A stretch of 45,893 nt of DNA from JBFMFE01 sp040752295 (GTDB taxonomy: Bacteria > UBP15 > UBA6099 > JBFMBQ01). Below are positions 16,708 to 27,325 of this stretch, piece after piece. The notes beneath the pieces are model-generated. The model was not told where the DNA came from and did no database searches. It saw only the letters and a program-made list of their open reading frames with translations. Position 1 is the stretch's first letter. Each line of letters starts with the position of its first letter. The DNA lies in the NCBI GenBank assembly GCA_040752295.1, contig JBFMFE010000013.1, positions 1 through 45,893 on the forward strand, written 5' to 3'. A program made the translations under genes and the position numbers.

Positions 16708-17664
16708 TCATTTGCCGCCGTGTTTTCTGATGAAGGCGATTTCCTCCCGCGTCCACCCGTTCGAGTCGGCGGCGTCCACCAGTTTCACGGTGGGGGCGAG
16801 GTCTTCCTCTTTGAATTTCACGAAATGACCGTTGAGGGCGAGAAAGAAGAACCTGTACTCCTGAAAGTCCTTGTCCTTGTGCGCCTTGAGCAGGAGGTCG
16901 AGGACGGACTTCACCGCGTGGGGTTCGAAGTCCTTCCTGCAGCCGATGATGTGGTTTGTGGTTCCCTCTATGCAGAAGCCCTTCCTGATGTCTTTGTATC
17001 TGTCGTCGGCGCCCTGGAGGAATTTGTGTTCGAGTGTGGTGGAGGTGAAGACGTCTATTTTGTTTTCGACGAGCATGTCGGCTTCGGATGTGAAGACCCC
17101 GACCGGTTCGTAGACGAGCCGGAAGAACTCGCCCATCGGCTCGTTCACGCCGTGGGCGGCGAGAATGGAGGGGGTGAACCAGTAGTAGAAGCTGCCGCCC
17201 CAGCGTTTACCCTTGAGGTCGGTCAAGGTCTTGACGCCGTCGGTCGCCCTGAAGAACAGGCACTTGTCGTCCGTTTTTTTCCCGTCGAACGTGAAGGTGA
17301 CGAGCGGGACTATCTTTCCGTAGCCGTGTTTTCTGAGGCGGACGAAGTCGTCGGAGAAAATGTAGATGAAGTCGTAGTTTTCGTCTTCGATCATCGCGAT
17401 GTATTTTTCGATGCCCTCTTTGGTGAGCAGCAGGCTGTCGGGGCGGAAGAGAACCTTGCAGGAGATGGCGGCGTTGAGTTTATTTTCGAGGATTCCGCAG
17501 ATTCGTTTGACCATGATGGAGGCGTCGGGACCGTCTTCGGTTCCCGCCTTGAGGGGTTTCATGGGGAGGATGAAGTTGTAGGTTTTTTCCATCTGTTGCG
17601 GGAAGCCCGTATGGAGGGATATAAAAGAGAGGGCAAGAGCGGCGAGCGGTATGAAGCGTTTCAT
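16708..17664 (-). CDS. PhnD-like periplasmic substrate-binding protein
   Basis: 318 residues with a Sec signal (residues 1-22) and the fold of phosphate/phosphite/phosphonate binding proteins (PhnD/SsuA type): DFIYIFSDDFVRL near the first hinge, LTDLKGKRWGG, and a late VLDLLLKAHKDKDFQEY block. No ABC permease or ATPase gene is near, so it may be an orphan sensor or binding protein rather than part of a transporter. ATG at 17664 with a GGAAAGGAAAG ribosome binding site. Confidence 0.75.
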   Translation of the reverse strand: MKRFIPLAALALSFISLHTGFPQQMEKTYNFILPMKPLKAGTEDGPDASIMVKRICGILENKLNAAISCKVLFRPDSLLLTKEGIEKYIAMIEDENYDFIYIFSDDFVRLRKHGYGKIVPLVTFTFDGKKTDDKCLFFRATDGVKTLTDLKGKRWGGSFYYWFTPSILAAHGVNEPMGEFFRLVYEPVGVFTSEADMLVENKIDVFTSTTLEHKFLQGADDRYKDIRKGFCIEGTTNHIIGCRKDFEPHAVKSVLDLLLKAHKDKDFQEYRFFFLALNGHFVKFKEEDLAPTVKLVDAADSNGWTREEIAFIRKHGGK

Positions 17665-17983
17665 GGCTGCGGACTTTCCTTTCCGCCTTGTTTCATCATG
17701 TTCGACGGTATAATGAAAACGCCACGTAATATTTTACACGCGGGGCGCGCATCAGGGGAAGGGCTTTGGGGCGGGTGGGCGCGGAAGGCGGCGGCCGTTC
17801 AGGGGAGAAAACGGGAGATTTTGGAAGGAAACGGGCGATATTCGCTGTTAATAATGGGACGATATGTGTGGGATACGGGCTTTAAAATTTTCATTCGGGA
17901 GTCCCGTGTCGTTGTGAACACATGGGCGGGAAGCCGGTCGGGAGCTGGGAATGAGGATGAGGAAGGGAAGAAAAAAAATAATC
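17665..17983. other. Gap between the binding-protein gene and the 16S promoter
   Basis: I see no gene in these roughly 320 bases. The right end (about 17967-17982) is a purine and A-rich stretch that could act as an UP element for the rRNA promoter. Confidence 0.4.
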
Positions 17984-18013
17984 TTGACAAGTGCTGGTGC
18001 GCACGCTTACAAT
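17984..18013 (+). promoter_or_regulatory. 16S rRNA promoter
   Basis: TTGACA (17984-17989), 18-base spacer, TACAAT (18008-18013), preceded by an A-rich UP-like stretch (about 17967-17982). It lies about 85 bases before the mature 16S start. Confidence 0.8.
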
Positions 18014-18043
18014 AATGAAGACAGGGGAAGGGGAACTTCCGCG

Positions 18044-18073
18044 AACCTTGAAAACTGAATAGCGGCAGTGCGG
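18044..18073 (+). other. 5' arm of the 16S processing stem
   Basis: TTGAAAACTGAA followed by AGCGGCAG and TGCGG (18048-18073) is complementary, with a few mismatches and G-U pairs, to 19742-19770 (CCGCACCCTG, CCGCTG, TTCAGTTTTGAA). The two arms flank the 16S gene and would form the long stem cut by RNase III. Confidence 0.7.
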
Positions 18074-18097
18074 ATTGTGCGTGCAAAGAACTCATTT

Positions 18098-19677
<1,580 letters not shown>

Positions 19678-19741
19678 CTAAGGAGTTCACAGCCGCGCGC
19701 GTCCCCCAGTGGGCCGCGCCGGCAAGACTCCAGGTCGGTAT

Positions 19742-19770
19742 CCGCACCCTGTCCGCTGTTCAGTTTTGAA
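19742..19770 (+). other. 3' arm of the 16S processing stem
   Basis: Complementary to the 5' arm at 18048-18073. It is followed immediately by the intrinsic terminator, so the transcript seems to hold only 16S. Confidence 0.7.
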
Positions 19771-19776
19771 CGTTCG

Positions 19777-19818
19777 GGAAGACCGGGCGGCGGTTTGCGT
19801 CCGGTCTTCCTTTTTTTT
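19777..19818 (+). terminator. Intrinsic terminator after 16S rRNA
   Basis: GGAAGACCGG (19777-19786) pairs perfectly with CCGGTCTTCC (19801-19810), followed by eight Ts (19811-19818). It ends the rRNA transcript about 100 bases past mature 16S, with no room for 23S. Confidence 0.9.
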
Positions 19819-19835
19819 GACCGACGGCAACCGTT

Positions 19836-21749
19836 TTATTCCCCCACGAAAGGGTCGAGTTCGAGCGCCATGCGGCGCGCCTCGCCGGCGCGTCTTTCAT
19901 CCCCCAGCGCAGCGAGCGCCCGGCTCAGCCTCAGCCAGTCGCGCGCCTGAAACGTGCCCTGCGAGTACGCGGCGTCGAAAGCCAGCCGGTACTCCTCGAG
20001 GGCGCGCGCGGGCTGCCCGAGCGCCGCGAGGACCGACCCGAGGTTCATCCTGCCCTCGGGAAAAACGGGACGGATTTCAAGCGCCCTGCGGTAGTGCCCC
20101 ACGGCGTCCGCGTAGCGCCCGTCGTTGTGGTGGATCATCCCCAGCCCGAAGTGACATTCCCAGACCTCTTCTCCCGTGCCTATGCCTTTAAGGTAGTGTT
20201 TCGCGGCGGCGCGGGTCATGCCCGACTGGCGAAAGAAGGTTCCGCGCCGGCAGTATTTTATTCCCCTGTTCTCACCGCTTCCGGCGGCGCTCAGTGCAAC
20301 GAAAGCCGAAAAGAACACAAGCGCGGACAGAGCCGCCGCCGCTGTGATTGCGGCGGGCGGCGATTTTTTTTCCTGACGGGGGACGCCGGCGGGTAGGGCG
20401 GCGACGAGGTTAGCGGCGACGGCGGCGAGCCACGCGAACAGGACCGCGTATGAGTATTTCGAGAACGCGAAGTCGAGGACCGAGGCTCGCGCGTACCCCT
20501 CGAGCAGGAGGGGGACGGCGAAGTCGAACACCGGAAAATCGAAGCCCCTCGGCACATGGGGTTCGGCGGCGGTGACCAGCCACATCATCGCCGCGGAGGC
20601 AGCGCCGACACCCAGGAACGCCCCTTTCTGCCACGCTCCGCGCCACGGTATGAACGCCATCGGCACGCACATGAACGGGAGCGCCGGGATCAGATACCTC
20701 GGTCCGGGCGCCATACCGCCTTCCGGCATGAATGCGGCGGCGCCGGTGATAAAAACCCCGAGGACGACCGAGAGCGACAGGAGCGCCTCGGGACGGAAAC
20801 GCGGGTTCCGGAACATGAACCACCAGCCCGGGAGCGCGAAGAGAAGAAACGGCGATTCCCACAACAGCCCGCGCCCGGGGAAAGAGAGCAGGCGGTGGAA
20901 GGTCTGCGCCCCGGGAATTGTCAGCCCGGCGAAGCCGCGGGACATGCCGGCGCGCAGTTCGGGTGTTGCTTCCATGAGGTAGCCGAGTGCGAAAGGCGCG
21001 CCGAACGAGATTTGGTTGTAGAGGATCGCCGCCGCGGCGAACGGGAGCGCGCCGGCGGCGAAAAGAACCAGGCGGGCTTTCCGGCGGACGGCGAAGAAAG
21101 CGTATACGAAGAGCAGGGCAGCCGTCGCCGCCGAGGGGAATTCGGTGATCGTCATCGCGCCGCAGAGCGCGCCGGATGTTAGGAGCGCGGGCGCCGGCGG
21201 CTCGCGCCCTGCGCGCTTCGCCGAGAAGAGAACGAGGAACGCCGACAGGGACATCGCGGCGGTCAGGGCGTGGGAATAGAACATTGTCGAGTACGGAAAG
21301 ACGAGCGTGCCGAGGGAATAGAACGAGGAGACCGCGATGGAGAGGCGCAGGGAACCGGTGAGGCTGAATATGAAACAGAGGAGCGCCGCCGCTGCCGCCG
21401 CGGACGGGAGAGTCACCACGAGGAACGTTGCGGCGCGCCGGAACGAAGCGTCATCCGGGTTGACGCCTCTTCCGCGACGCCGTGCGGACGCCGGCGCCAG
21501 CGCCCAGAGCGAAGTTCCCGGCGCCTTGTCGGTGTAGAAGTGCCCGCCCGATTTCGCCTTGTCTATCGTGTTGCTGTGGTAGCGGTCAATCCGCGTTCCG
21601 CCGTCGTTGACGAGCGCCGCGGCGAGGTCGAGCCTTGTGTTTACGTTGTCGCCGCCCGCGGGGAGGAAGAAGGCGAAGCAGGAGAGGATGAGGAGGAAAA
21701 AAAGCGTGACCGCTCGCGCGGGCGGTTTTTTTCGCGGTGTTCCGTTCAT
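19836..21749 (-). CDS. Polytopic glycosyltransferase-like protein with C-terminal TPRs
   Basis: About 637 residues from the ATG at 21749, which overlaps the preceding stop by four bases (ATGA); the open frame extends to 21857 but the coupled start is preferred. Roughly ten or more membrane helices are followed by two to three TPR units (EVWECHFGLGMIHHNDGRYA, then HYRRALEIRPVFPEGRMNLG). The early outer loop TRLDLAAALVNDGGTRIDRY...YTDKAPGTSLWAL matches its paralogue at 23548-25380. The topology resembles lipid-linked-sugar-dependent GT-C transferases, but no assigned family is certain. Last gene of the 27255-19836 operon. Confidence 0.75.
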   Translation of the reverse strand: MNGTPRKKPPARAVTLFFLLILSCFAFFLPAGGDNVNTRLDLAAALVNDGGTRIDRYHSNTIDKAKSGGHFYTDKAPGTSLWALAPASARRRGRGVNPDDASFRRAATFLVVTLPSAAAAAALLCFIFSLTGSLRLSIAVSSFYSLGTLVFPYSTMFYSHALTAAMSLSAFLVLFSAKRAGREPPAPALLTSGALCGAMTITEFPSAATAALLFVYAFFAVRRKARLVLFAAGALPFAAAAILYNQISFGAPFALGYLMEATPELRAGMSRGFAGLTIPGAQTFHRLLSFPGRGLLWESPFLLFALPGWWFMFRNPRFRPEALLSLSVVLGVFITGAAAFMPEGGMAPGPRYLIPALPFMCVPMAFIPWRGAWQKGAFLGVGAASAAMMWLVTAAEPHVPRGFDFPVFDFAVPLLLEGYARASVLDFAFSKYSYAVLFAWLAAVAANLVAALPAGVPRQEKKSPPAAITAAAALSALVFFSAFVALSAAGSGENRGIKYCRRGTFFRQSGMTRAAAKHYLKGIGTGEEVWECHFGLGMIHHNDGRYADAVGHYRRALEIRPVFPEGRMNLGSVLAALGQPARALEEYRLAFDAAYSQGTFQARDWLRLSRALAALGDERRAGEARRMALELDPFVGE

Positions 21750-23551
21750 TTTTCGGGATCGCGGGGGCTGTCCCGCCGGTGCCGGGTTTTCCGCATCGCT
21801 TCCAGCAGCGAGAGCGCTTCTCCGTTGCCGGGGTCTGTTTCGAGGACTTTGCCGCATTGTATCCCTGCGCGTTCGGCGTCGCCGTTGAGGAAAAGGGCTT
21901 TGGCGAGGAGTATTCTTGCGGAGAGGTTTTCCGGTTCGAGCGCGAGGACTTTTTCGAGCGCGTCCGCCGCCCGTGAGAAGTCCCCCCGCTCGAATAGAAG
22001 AGCGGCGAGGTTGAGGCGCGCGTTCGGGTAGCCGGGCGCCGCGGCGAGGACGTTCGTGAATTCCCTGTAAGCGTCACCGTGTCTGCCCTGGCGCGCGTAC
22101 ACGATTCCGAGGTTTGTGCGCGCCCGGAGAAACACCTGGTACCTGTCTTCGCGGATGGGGGTTTCGGAAGCGAGGCGCGCCGCTCTTTCGAACTCCGCTT
22201 TCGCCGCGTCCAGTTCGCCCGCGTTGAGGTAAGCCAGTCCGAGGTTGTTGTGAGCGATGCCGGACCGCGGCGAGCACGATGCCGCGTCCCGCCAGAAAAC
22301 GCGTTCGTTCCTCCAGACCCTGTTTCTATAGACCGTCAGGGCGGCGAGGGCGAAGACGACGAGTGAAACCGCGGCGACGTACGTTTTCCACGAGGCTCCG
22401 GGGCGGCGCCCCGCGCGGAGGAAGACGGACTCGAGGAACAGCGCTCCGGCGACGGCGAACCCAGCCGATGGAACGTACAGGTACCGCTCCGCCATGATCA
22501 CGCCGATGGGGACGATGTTCGCCACGGGCAGAAGGAACGCGAAGAACCACACGATGCCGAAGGACAGCCCCCCGTTCCTGAACGTGAGGGCGCAGACGGC
22601 GAGGTATGCCGCAAGGACGAGCGCCCCGGCGACGAACGGAAACCCTCCGGCGAGGAGTCTTTCCGCGGGATACAGGACGCACTGGCTTCCGATGGCGGGG
22701 ATGAGTTCCATGTACCTGAAGAGCGCGGCGAGGGCGAGTTTCATCGTCAGCCAGAGGCTCCCGCCGTGGTAGACCCAGTGTTCGGCGGGGTTGCGGAACA
22801 GCAGCAGTCTGATGGGGAGATAGACGAGCGCCGCGGCGGCGAGAACCGCGATGGAGCGCCGGGGTTTCACTTCCGCCCCGCCGGGGCGCGGGGAGATGAA
22901 TTTCAGCGCGGGGAGAACCGCCGGCAGCACCACCGCTGTCTCTTTGGAGAGGAGGGCGAGGGCGAAAGCGACGAGCGCCGCGGCGGTCCAACGGAGCGCG
23001 GATCGCCCCCCGGAAAGTGAGTTCAGGTGGAAGTGAACCGCGAGCAGGATGAAAAACATGCAGAGGACGTCCTCGCGGAACGTGATGCCGGCGACCGCCT
23101 CCGTCTGGACCGGGTGGACGGCGAAGACCGCCGCCGCGGTGAATGCCGCGGCGCGTGTTCCGGTCAGCCGCGCCGCGAGCAGAAAGAGCAGAAGCGTGTT
23201 GAGGACGTGAAGGGCGGTGTTCGTCGCGTGGAACCCCGCGGGTTCGGGTCCCCACAGCCGGTAGTCGAGGAAGTAGGTGAGCGTGCAGAGGGGTCTGTAA
23301 CTGAGTTCGCCGAAGACGTCGTAGTAACTTTTCGAGATCAGGTGCGCGAGGTGTTCCGTGCGCCGGATGTAGGGGTTGTCGCGGACGAGCGGGACGTCGT
23401 CCCAGATGAAATCGCCGTGCAGGGTGTTGACGTACACTGCGGCGGCGAGCGCGCAGGCGGCGGCGCAGAGGAGCACGGTGTGAAGGGCGCCCCGGGGCGG
23501 GGTCTGTTCCCCGCCGCGCTCCTGTCCGCCGCCGCTTTCTCCGGCGTTCAT
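21746..23551 (-). CDS. Tmtc-like O-glycosyltransferase with TPRs
   Basis: 601 residues: about ten membrane helices, then a TPR array (about residues 420-590: HNNLGLAYLNAGELDAAKAE, RTNLGIVYARQGRHGDAYRE, RLNLAALLFERGDFSRAADA). The N-terminal loop has the Tmtc/DUF1736 hallmark YVNTLHGDFIWDDVPLVRDN followed by FGELSYRPLCTLTYFLDYRL. Animal Tmtc proteins are O-mannosyltransferases; bacterial relatives are uncharacterised, and protein or surface-glycan glycosylation is the likely role. The start overlaps the stop of the upstream gene by four bases and the stop overlaps the next start, so all three proteins are translationally coupled. Confidence 0.8.
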   Translation of the reverse strand: MNAGESGGGQERGGEQTPPRGALHTVLLCAAACALAAAVYVNTLHGDFIWDDVPLVRDNPYIRRTEHLAHLISKSYYDVFGELSYRPLCTLTYFLDYRLWGPEPAGFHATNTALHVLNTLLLFLLAARLTGTRAAAFTAAAVFAVHPVQTEAVAGITFREDVLCMFFILLAVHFHLNSLSGGRSALRWTAAALVAFALALLSKETAVVLPAVLPALKFISPRPGGAEVKPRRSIAVLAAAALVYLPIRLLLFRNPAEHWVYHGGSLWLTMKLALAALFRYMELIPAIGSQCVLYPAERLLAGGFPFVAGALVLAAYLAVCALTFRNGGLSFGIVWFFAFLLPVANIVPIGVIMAERYLYVPSAGFAVAGALFLESVFLRAGRRPGASWKTYVAAVSLVVFALAALTVYRNRVWRNERVFWRDAASCSPRSGIAHNNLGLAYLNAGELDAAKAEFERAARLASETPIREDRYQVFLRARTNLGIVYARQGRHGDAYREFTNVLAAAPGYPNARLNLAALLFERGDFSRAADALEKVLALEPENLSARILLAKALFLNGDAERAGIQCGKVLETDPGNGEALSLLEAMRKTRHRRDSPRDPEK

Positions 23552-25380
23552 TCAGCGTCCTCCGGAGATGAGAGTCTCGACAGCAGTTCGGTGATTTCGA
23601 CCGAATCGGGGAATTTCCGGCGTCCGTCCGCGAGCACCGCCCGCGCGCCGGTGAGATCGCCCCGGATAATGTAGAGCGCGCCGAGGCTGACGTGAGCGGC
23701 GGGTTCTTTGAGACCGTACCGTATCGCGTTTTTGAAATCGGACTCGGCGAGGGAGTACCTGCCCGTTTTCACGCGCGTGATGCCGAGCGCGAAATGCGCC
23801 TCGGGAAACTCCGGTTTTATTCTCACCGCCAGCAGGAGTTTTTTTTCGGCGGAGTCGAGGATTCCGTTCTGTCTGAGGGCGACGCCGGTGTAATAGGCGG
23901 CGAGTTCGCGCTGCGGGGTCGGCGAGATGCGCGCGATGGCGGGGAGGCAGCCGGCGAGGACAGCGCACGCCGGCAGGCTTACGTATGCGCGGCGGATTCC
24001 GGCGGGAGAGGCGAGCCGGATGAACAGTCCGAGCGCGCCCGCGGCGGCGAGCAGGAACAGGAGAAAGGCGGCGGGAGAATCCACGCCTGCGAACATCAGT
24101 GCGGCGCCCGGTCTGTAACCTTCGCGCAGGAGAGCCGCGGCGTATTCCACCGCCGGGTGTCTGAAGACGAGCGGCACACGCGGTTCGACGAACGAGAGGA
24201 GCGCGTGATGCAGGACGGAGTAGAGGCACAGCGCGGCGAAGAGGTGTTTCCACGCCCCCTTCGGACGCGCCGCCGCCGCGGCGATCGCCATAAACGGCAG
24301 GGCGCCCGTGAGGAAGCGCGGACCGGGCGCGAAACCGCCCCACGGCTCGTAGTATGACGACGCGATCAGCAGGCGCGCGAGCGCGGACAGGAGGCAGACC
24401 CATCCCACGGTTCTCTCCCATCCGCCGCGGCGGAACATCTGAACGAATCCCGGCGCGCAGAAGAGGAGAAACGGGGAGCCCCAGAACAGTCCCCGCGAGG
24501 GGGAAAAGAGCAGGCTGAACAGCTTCAGCGGATTCGGGTACGTCAGCCCGACGAAGCCCGCGCTCATTCCTTCGCGATAGTACTCGTGCGCCTCGAAGAA
24601 ATAGCCGATCGAAAACGGGCTGCCGAACGACAGGTGGTTGTAAAGAAGGAGTGCGAGCGCCGGCGGCGCCGCGCCGGCGGCGAGCCACGCCGGCGTGCGC
24701 CGGCGCCGCGAGGCGAGGATTGCAGCCGCCGCGATTATCGCCGCGGCGCCCGCCGATGGAAATTCGCTTATGACCGCCCAGCCCGACAGGAAACCGCCCG
24801 CGAAAAGCCGCGCGCGAGACGCCTCTCCGCCCCGCAGAAGCGGAAGGAGTAGGAAGAAGGACGCCGCCAGAAGGTTCGCCGCGAACTGGTGGTCCATGAA
24901 AATCGTCGAGTACGGAAACGCCATCGTTCCGAGGGCGTACGCGGTCGCCGACAGAAGCCCCGCGGCGGCGCCCGCGCCGGCGGCGATGAAACCGTAGAGC
25001 AGGACGCTCGTCAGCGCTGAAGGCAGCGCGATGGTGAAGACCGTCAGAACGTAGTGCGCTGAGGGGGTCGGGCATCGCGGCGCCCCGCCGGGAACGAGGC
25101 GCATGAACAGCGGCAGTATCGGCAGCGCGGCGACGGAGACGCCCGGCGCCTTGTCGCAGTAGTAGCGTCCTTTCACGAACGCCTTGTCGGTGGTGTTGCG
25201 GTGGCAGGCGTCTATGTCGGTGGCGCCGCGGACGATGATCGAGAAGGAAAGGTCGAGCCTCGTGCTTTCGTTGTCGTACGTCGCCGTCCTGAAGGGAGAG
25301 CAGTGAAAAAACAGGACAAGGAGGAACAGGAAGACGCGGTTTCGTCCGTGCTTTTCCCGGGGCGTCTCCGTTGGGGTCAT
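23548..25380 (-). CDS. Polytopic glycosyltransferase-like protein with C-terminal TPRs (paralogue)
   Basis: 610 residues with about ten or more membrane helices and C-terminal TPRs (EAHFALGITRVKTGRYSLAE, AAHVSLGALYIIRGDLTGAR). It shares the DNESTRLDLSFSII, then ATDIDACHRNTTDKAF, then YYCDKAPGVSVAALP outer-loop pattern with the gene at 19836-21749, and both share mid-protein motifs (GFAPGPRFLTGALPFM here, GGMAPGPRYLIPALPFM there). The pair looks like an old duplication flanking the Tmtc-like gene. A membrane glycosyltransferase or glycan-processing role is inferred from fold and context. Confidence 0.75.
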   Translation of the reverse strand: MTPTETPREKHGRNRVFLFLLVLFFHCSPFRTATYDNESTRLDLSFSIIVRGATDIDACHRNTTDKAFVKGRYYCDKAPGVSVAALPILPLFMRLVPGGAPRCPTPSAHYVLTVFTIALPSALTSVLLYGFIAAGAGAAAGLLSATAYALGTMAFPYSTIFMDHQFAANLLAASFFLLLPLLRGGEASRARLFAGGFLSGWAVISEFPSAGAAAIIAAAAILASRRRRTPAWLAAGAAPPALALLLYNHLSFGSPFSIGYFFEAHEYYREGMSAGFVGLTYPNPLKLFSLLFSPSRGLFWGSPFLLFCAPGFVQMFRRGGWERTVGWVCLLSALARLLIASSYYEPWGGFAPGPRFLTGALPFMAIAAAAARPKGAWKHLFAALCLYSVLHHALLSFVEPRVPLVFRHPAVEYAAALLREGYRPGAALMFAGVDSPAAFLLFLLAAAGALGLFIRLASPAGIRRAYVSLPACAVLAGCLPAIARISPTPQRELAAYYTGVALRQNGILDSAEKKLLLAVRIKPEFPEAHFALGITRVKTGRYSLAESDFKNAIRYGLKEPAAHVSLGALYIIRGDLTGARAVLADGRRKFPDSVEITELLSRLSSPEDAE

Positions 25381-25455
25381 GTCTCGGCGGCGGGCGCCGC
25401 GCCCGGATTACGGGGGATTTTGAAAACGGTCAGCAGAGTGAAGTCGTTCGCGTCT

Positions 25456-25935
25456 CTATCTTTTTCTCTTCTTCTTTTTTTTTATTCCCCTTTTCGCGTC
25501 TATGTTTCGTTTGATGTCCACCTGGCGGTCTTCGCTCTGGCGCATGAAGGACCTCAGCTTCTTTTCGAAGGAGTCGTCACCGTCGTGCCTTTCCCTGTGT
25601 CTCCGGAAGGAGTCGCGGGGGGGAAGGTCTTCGCGGAGGTGGCGGTGGGGCTTCTCCTCCAGTTTCAGCGCCTGCGCGCGTTCCTCCTCCTTGACGTCCT
25701 TGATGGAGAGCTGGATTCTGCCCTTTTCGTCAATGGCGGAGATTTTGACGAAGACCGTGGCGCCCACCGAGAGGTAATCGGAGACCTCCTTCACGTACTC
25801 GGCGCTGATCTGCGAGATGTGTACAAGCCCCGTTTTTCCGCCGGGCAGTTTCACGAAGGCGCCGAACTTCGTGATGTCCACCACCCTTCCTTCCATCACC
25901 TGTCCAGTTGTGTAGTTCACCCTTGCAGCAGCCAC
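25456..25935 (-). CDS. S1-domain RNA-binding protein
   Basis: 159 residues. An S1 (OB-fold) domain fills residues about 9-80 (GQVMEGRVVDITKFGAFVKL, then GLVHISQIS, then DEKGRIQLSIKD). The C-terminal half is charged and ends in a basic tail (KKKKKRKR), typical of general stress or ribosome-associated S1 proteins such as GSP13/YugI. GTG start. It sits between the FtsB-like gene (13-base gap) and the membrane protein gene, in the FtsB-S1 order often seen in bacteria. Confidence 0.85.
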   Translation of the reverse strand: MAAARVNYTTGQVMEGRVVDITKFGAFVKLPGGKTGLVHISQISAEYVKEVSDYLSVGATVFVKISAIDEKGRIQLSIKDVKEEERAQALKLEEKPHRHLREDLPPRDSFRRHRERHDGDDSFEKKLRSFMRQSEDRQVDIKRNIDAKRGIKKKKKRKR

Positions 25936-25947
25936 CTTTACCTTGGT

Positions 25948-26310
25948 TTATCGTTTCACCGGCGTTGAGCCAGACGGTTCGTGTCCGGTGGACGAGTCTT
26001 CGCGCGCGTCCGGTGTGATTACGCGTATGGGAATTTCGTTTTCCTCCATGAGGAAGAGTTTTTCGCGCGCGTATTCCTTGAGGTATTCGAGGTCGTGCAG
26101 GTCGTTTTTTTCCTTCTGGAGTTTCCGGAGGGTGCGTTCGAGGTCTCTCTTCGTTTCCAGTTGAGAATCGAGGTTCTTCTGTTCGACGTAGTTCAGGTAA
26201 TTCAACTTTGCGAATGTGAAAACGGCGAAGCAGAGCATTCCCGCGACGACAGTAAAAAAAACGGTTTTTTTAGTGAACGCCGCCTTGTTCTTTACCTTTC
26301 CCGTTTTCAC
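25948..26310 (-). CDS. FtsB/DivIC-type septum formation protein
   Basis: 120 residues: short basic cytoplasmic N-terminus, one membrane helix (about 17-35, VFFTVVAGMLCFAVFTFA), a coiled coil (about 42-75, LETKRDLERTLRKLQKEKND) and the conserved LEYLKEYAREKLFL motif that follows the coil in FtsB/DivIC. These proteins join FtsL and FtsQ in the divisome. GTG start; 12-base gap after the export-protein gene, so division and envelope genes share one message. Confidence 0.85.
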   Translation of the reverse strand: MKTGKVKNKAAFTKKTVFFTVVAGMLCFAVFTFAKLNYLNYVEQKNLDSQLETKRDLERTLRKLQKEKNDLHDLEYLKEYAREKLFLMEENEIPIRVITPDAREDSSTGHEPSGSTPVKR

Positions 26311-26322
26311 GTTTTCCGCCGG

Positions 26323-27255
26323 TCAGAACTCGTCTTTTATGATGTTCTTGAGGAGATTCAGGCTGATGATGTCGTCCACGACCCCCATTACGTCGGGCCG
26401 GCTTGTTTCGGGGATGAAGAGGACGTCGCCGTTCTGGAGAAAGACGTTTTCGGGGGTCTGCGCACGGTTGATTATTCCCTTCAGGTCCGTGTGTATGACC
26501 ACCGGTTTTCCGTTCTCGACGCGGATGATGAACGTGCGTCCGACCGCCGCTCTTCCGATGGTGCCGCCCGCTTCAGCGATGGCGTCGAGGATGTGGGAGC
26601 CTTCGGGGAGATAGAAACTGCCGGGTTCGGCGACCTGTCCGAGGACGATGATCTTCATGTTCGTCTGTTCCACCGTGCTGGGGACTATGATGTAATCGCC
26701 TTCTTCGAGCGTGAAGTTGTTCGTAAAATCCCTGCCCTGTACGAGGTCGTTTACATCGTAGCTTGTCGTTTCGCCGCCCCGGTAGAGTGTGAGTTTTTTC
26801 AGGTTCGCGTTCGGGCTGGTGCCCCCGACGTATGTCAGCGCGTCCAGGAGGCGCATGCCTTCCTCGTAGGGGATGGTGCTGGGGCGCAGAACGAGTCCGT
26901 AAACGGAGACGGCGGCGCCGAAGCGCGCTCCCGCCAGTGCGAGTTCCACGGAGACCGTTGTGTCGGTAAAGTAAGGTTTCAACACCTCGGCGATTCTCTC
27001 CGCCGCTTCCGAAGGGGTAAGCCCTTCGACCGCGACCGAACCGAGGTCGAGACCGTCCTCTAAAACCGGGAGGAATATCTTGCCGTTCGGACGTATGAGG
27101 TATTCGTCGCTGAGCTGCGGCTCTCCGGGTATGCGGACGTAAATTCTGTCGCCGGCGTAGAGTTTTCGTCCGGCTTCGTCCTTCTGGCAGAAGGCGGCGA
27201 AACACAGCGTGATAGCCGTCAATAAAAACAGGATCGGTTTCAAAAATCTGTTCAT
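26323..27255 (-). CDS. Wza-like polysaccharide export protein (SLBB domains)
   Basis: 310 residues from the ATG at 27255 (Sec signal LFLLTAITLCFAAFCQ, AGGG upstream). A polysaccharide export domain (GDRIYVRIPGEPQLSDEYLI, then VRPNGKIFLPVL-type motif) is followed by two SLBB-like segments (VSVYGLVLRPSTIPYEEGMR; IIVLGQVAEPGSFYLPEGSH). Such proteins form or join the outer-membrane channel for capsule or exopolysaccharide. There is a cysteine at the end of the signal (FCQK), but the lipobox is poor. It heads the minus-strand operon. Confidence 0.85.
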   Translation of the reverse strand: MNRFLKPILFLLTAITLCFAAFCQKDEAGRKLYAGDRIYVRIPGEPQLSDEYLIRPNGKIFLPVLEDGLDLGSVAVEGLTPSEAAERIAEVLKPYFTDTTVSVELALAGARFGAAVSVYGLVLRPSTIPYEEGMRLLDALTYVGGTSPNANLKKLTLYRGGETTSYDVNDLVQGRDFTNNFTLEEGDYIIVPSTVEQTNMKIIVLGQVAEPGSFYLPEGSHILDAIAEAGGTIGRAAVGRTFIIRVENGKPVVIHTDLKGIINRAQTPENVFLQNGDVLFIPETSRPDVMGVVDDIISLNLLKNIIKDEF

Positions 27256-27325
27256 GTCAATACCCTGCTTCCGGCAGGCGCCCCGCAATACCCGCGGGAA
27301 GGTCTGCCGCCGGAGATTTTGGGAA

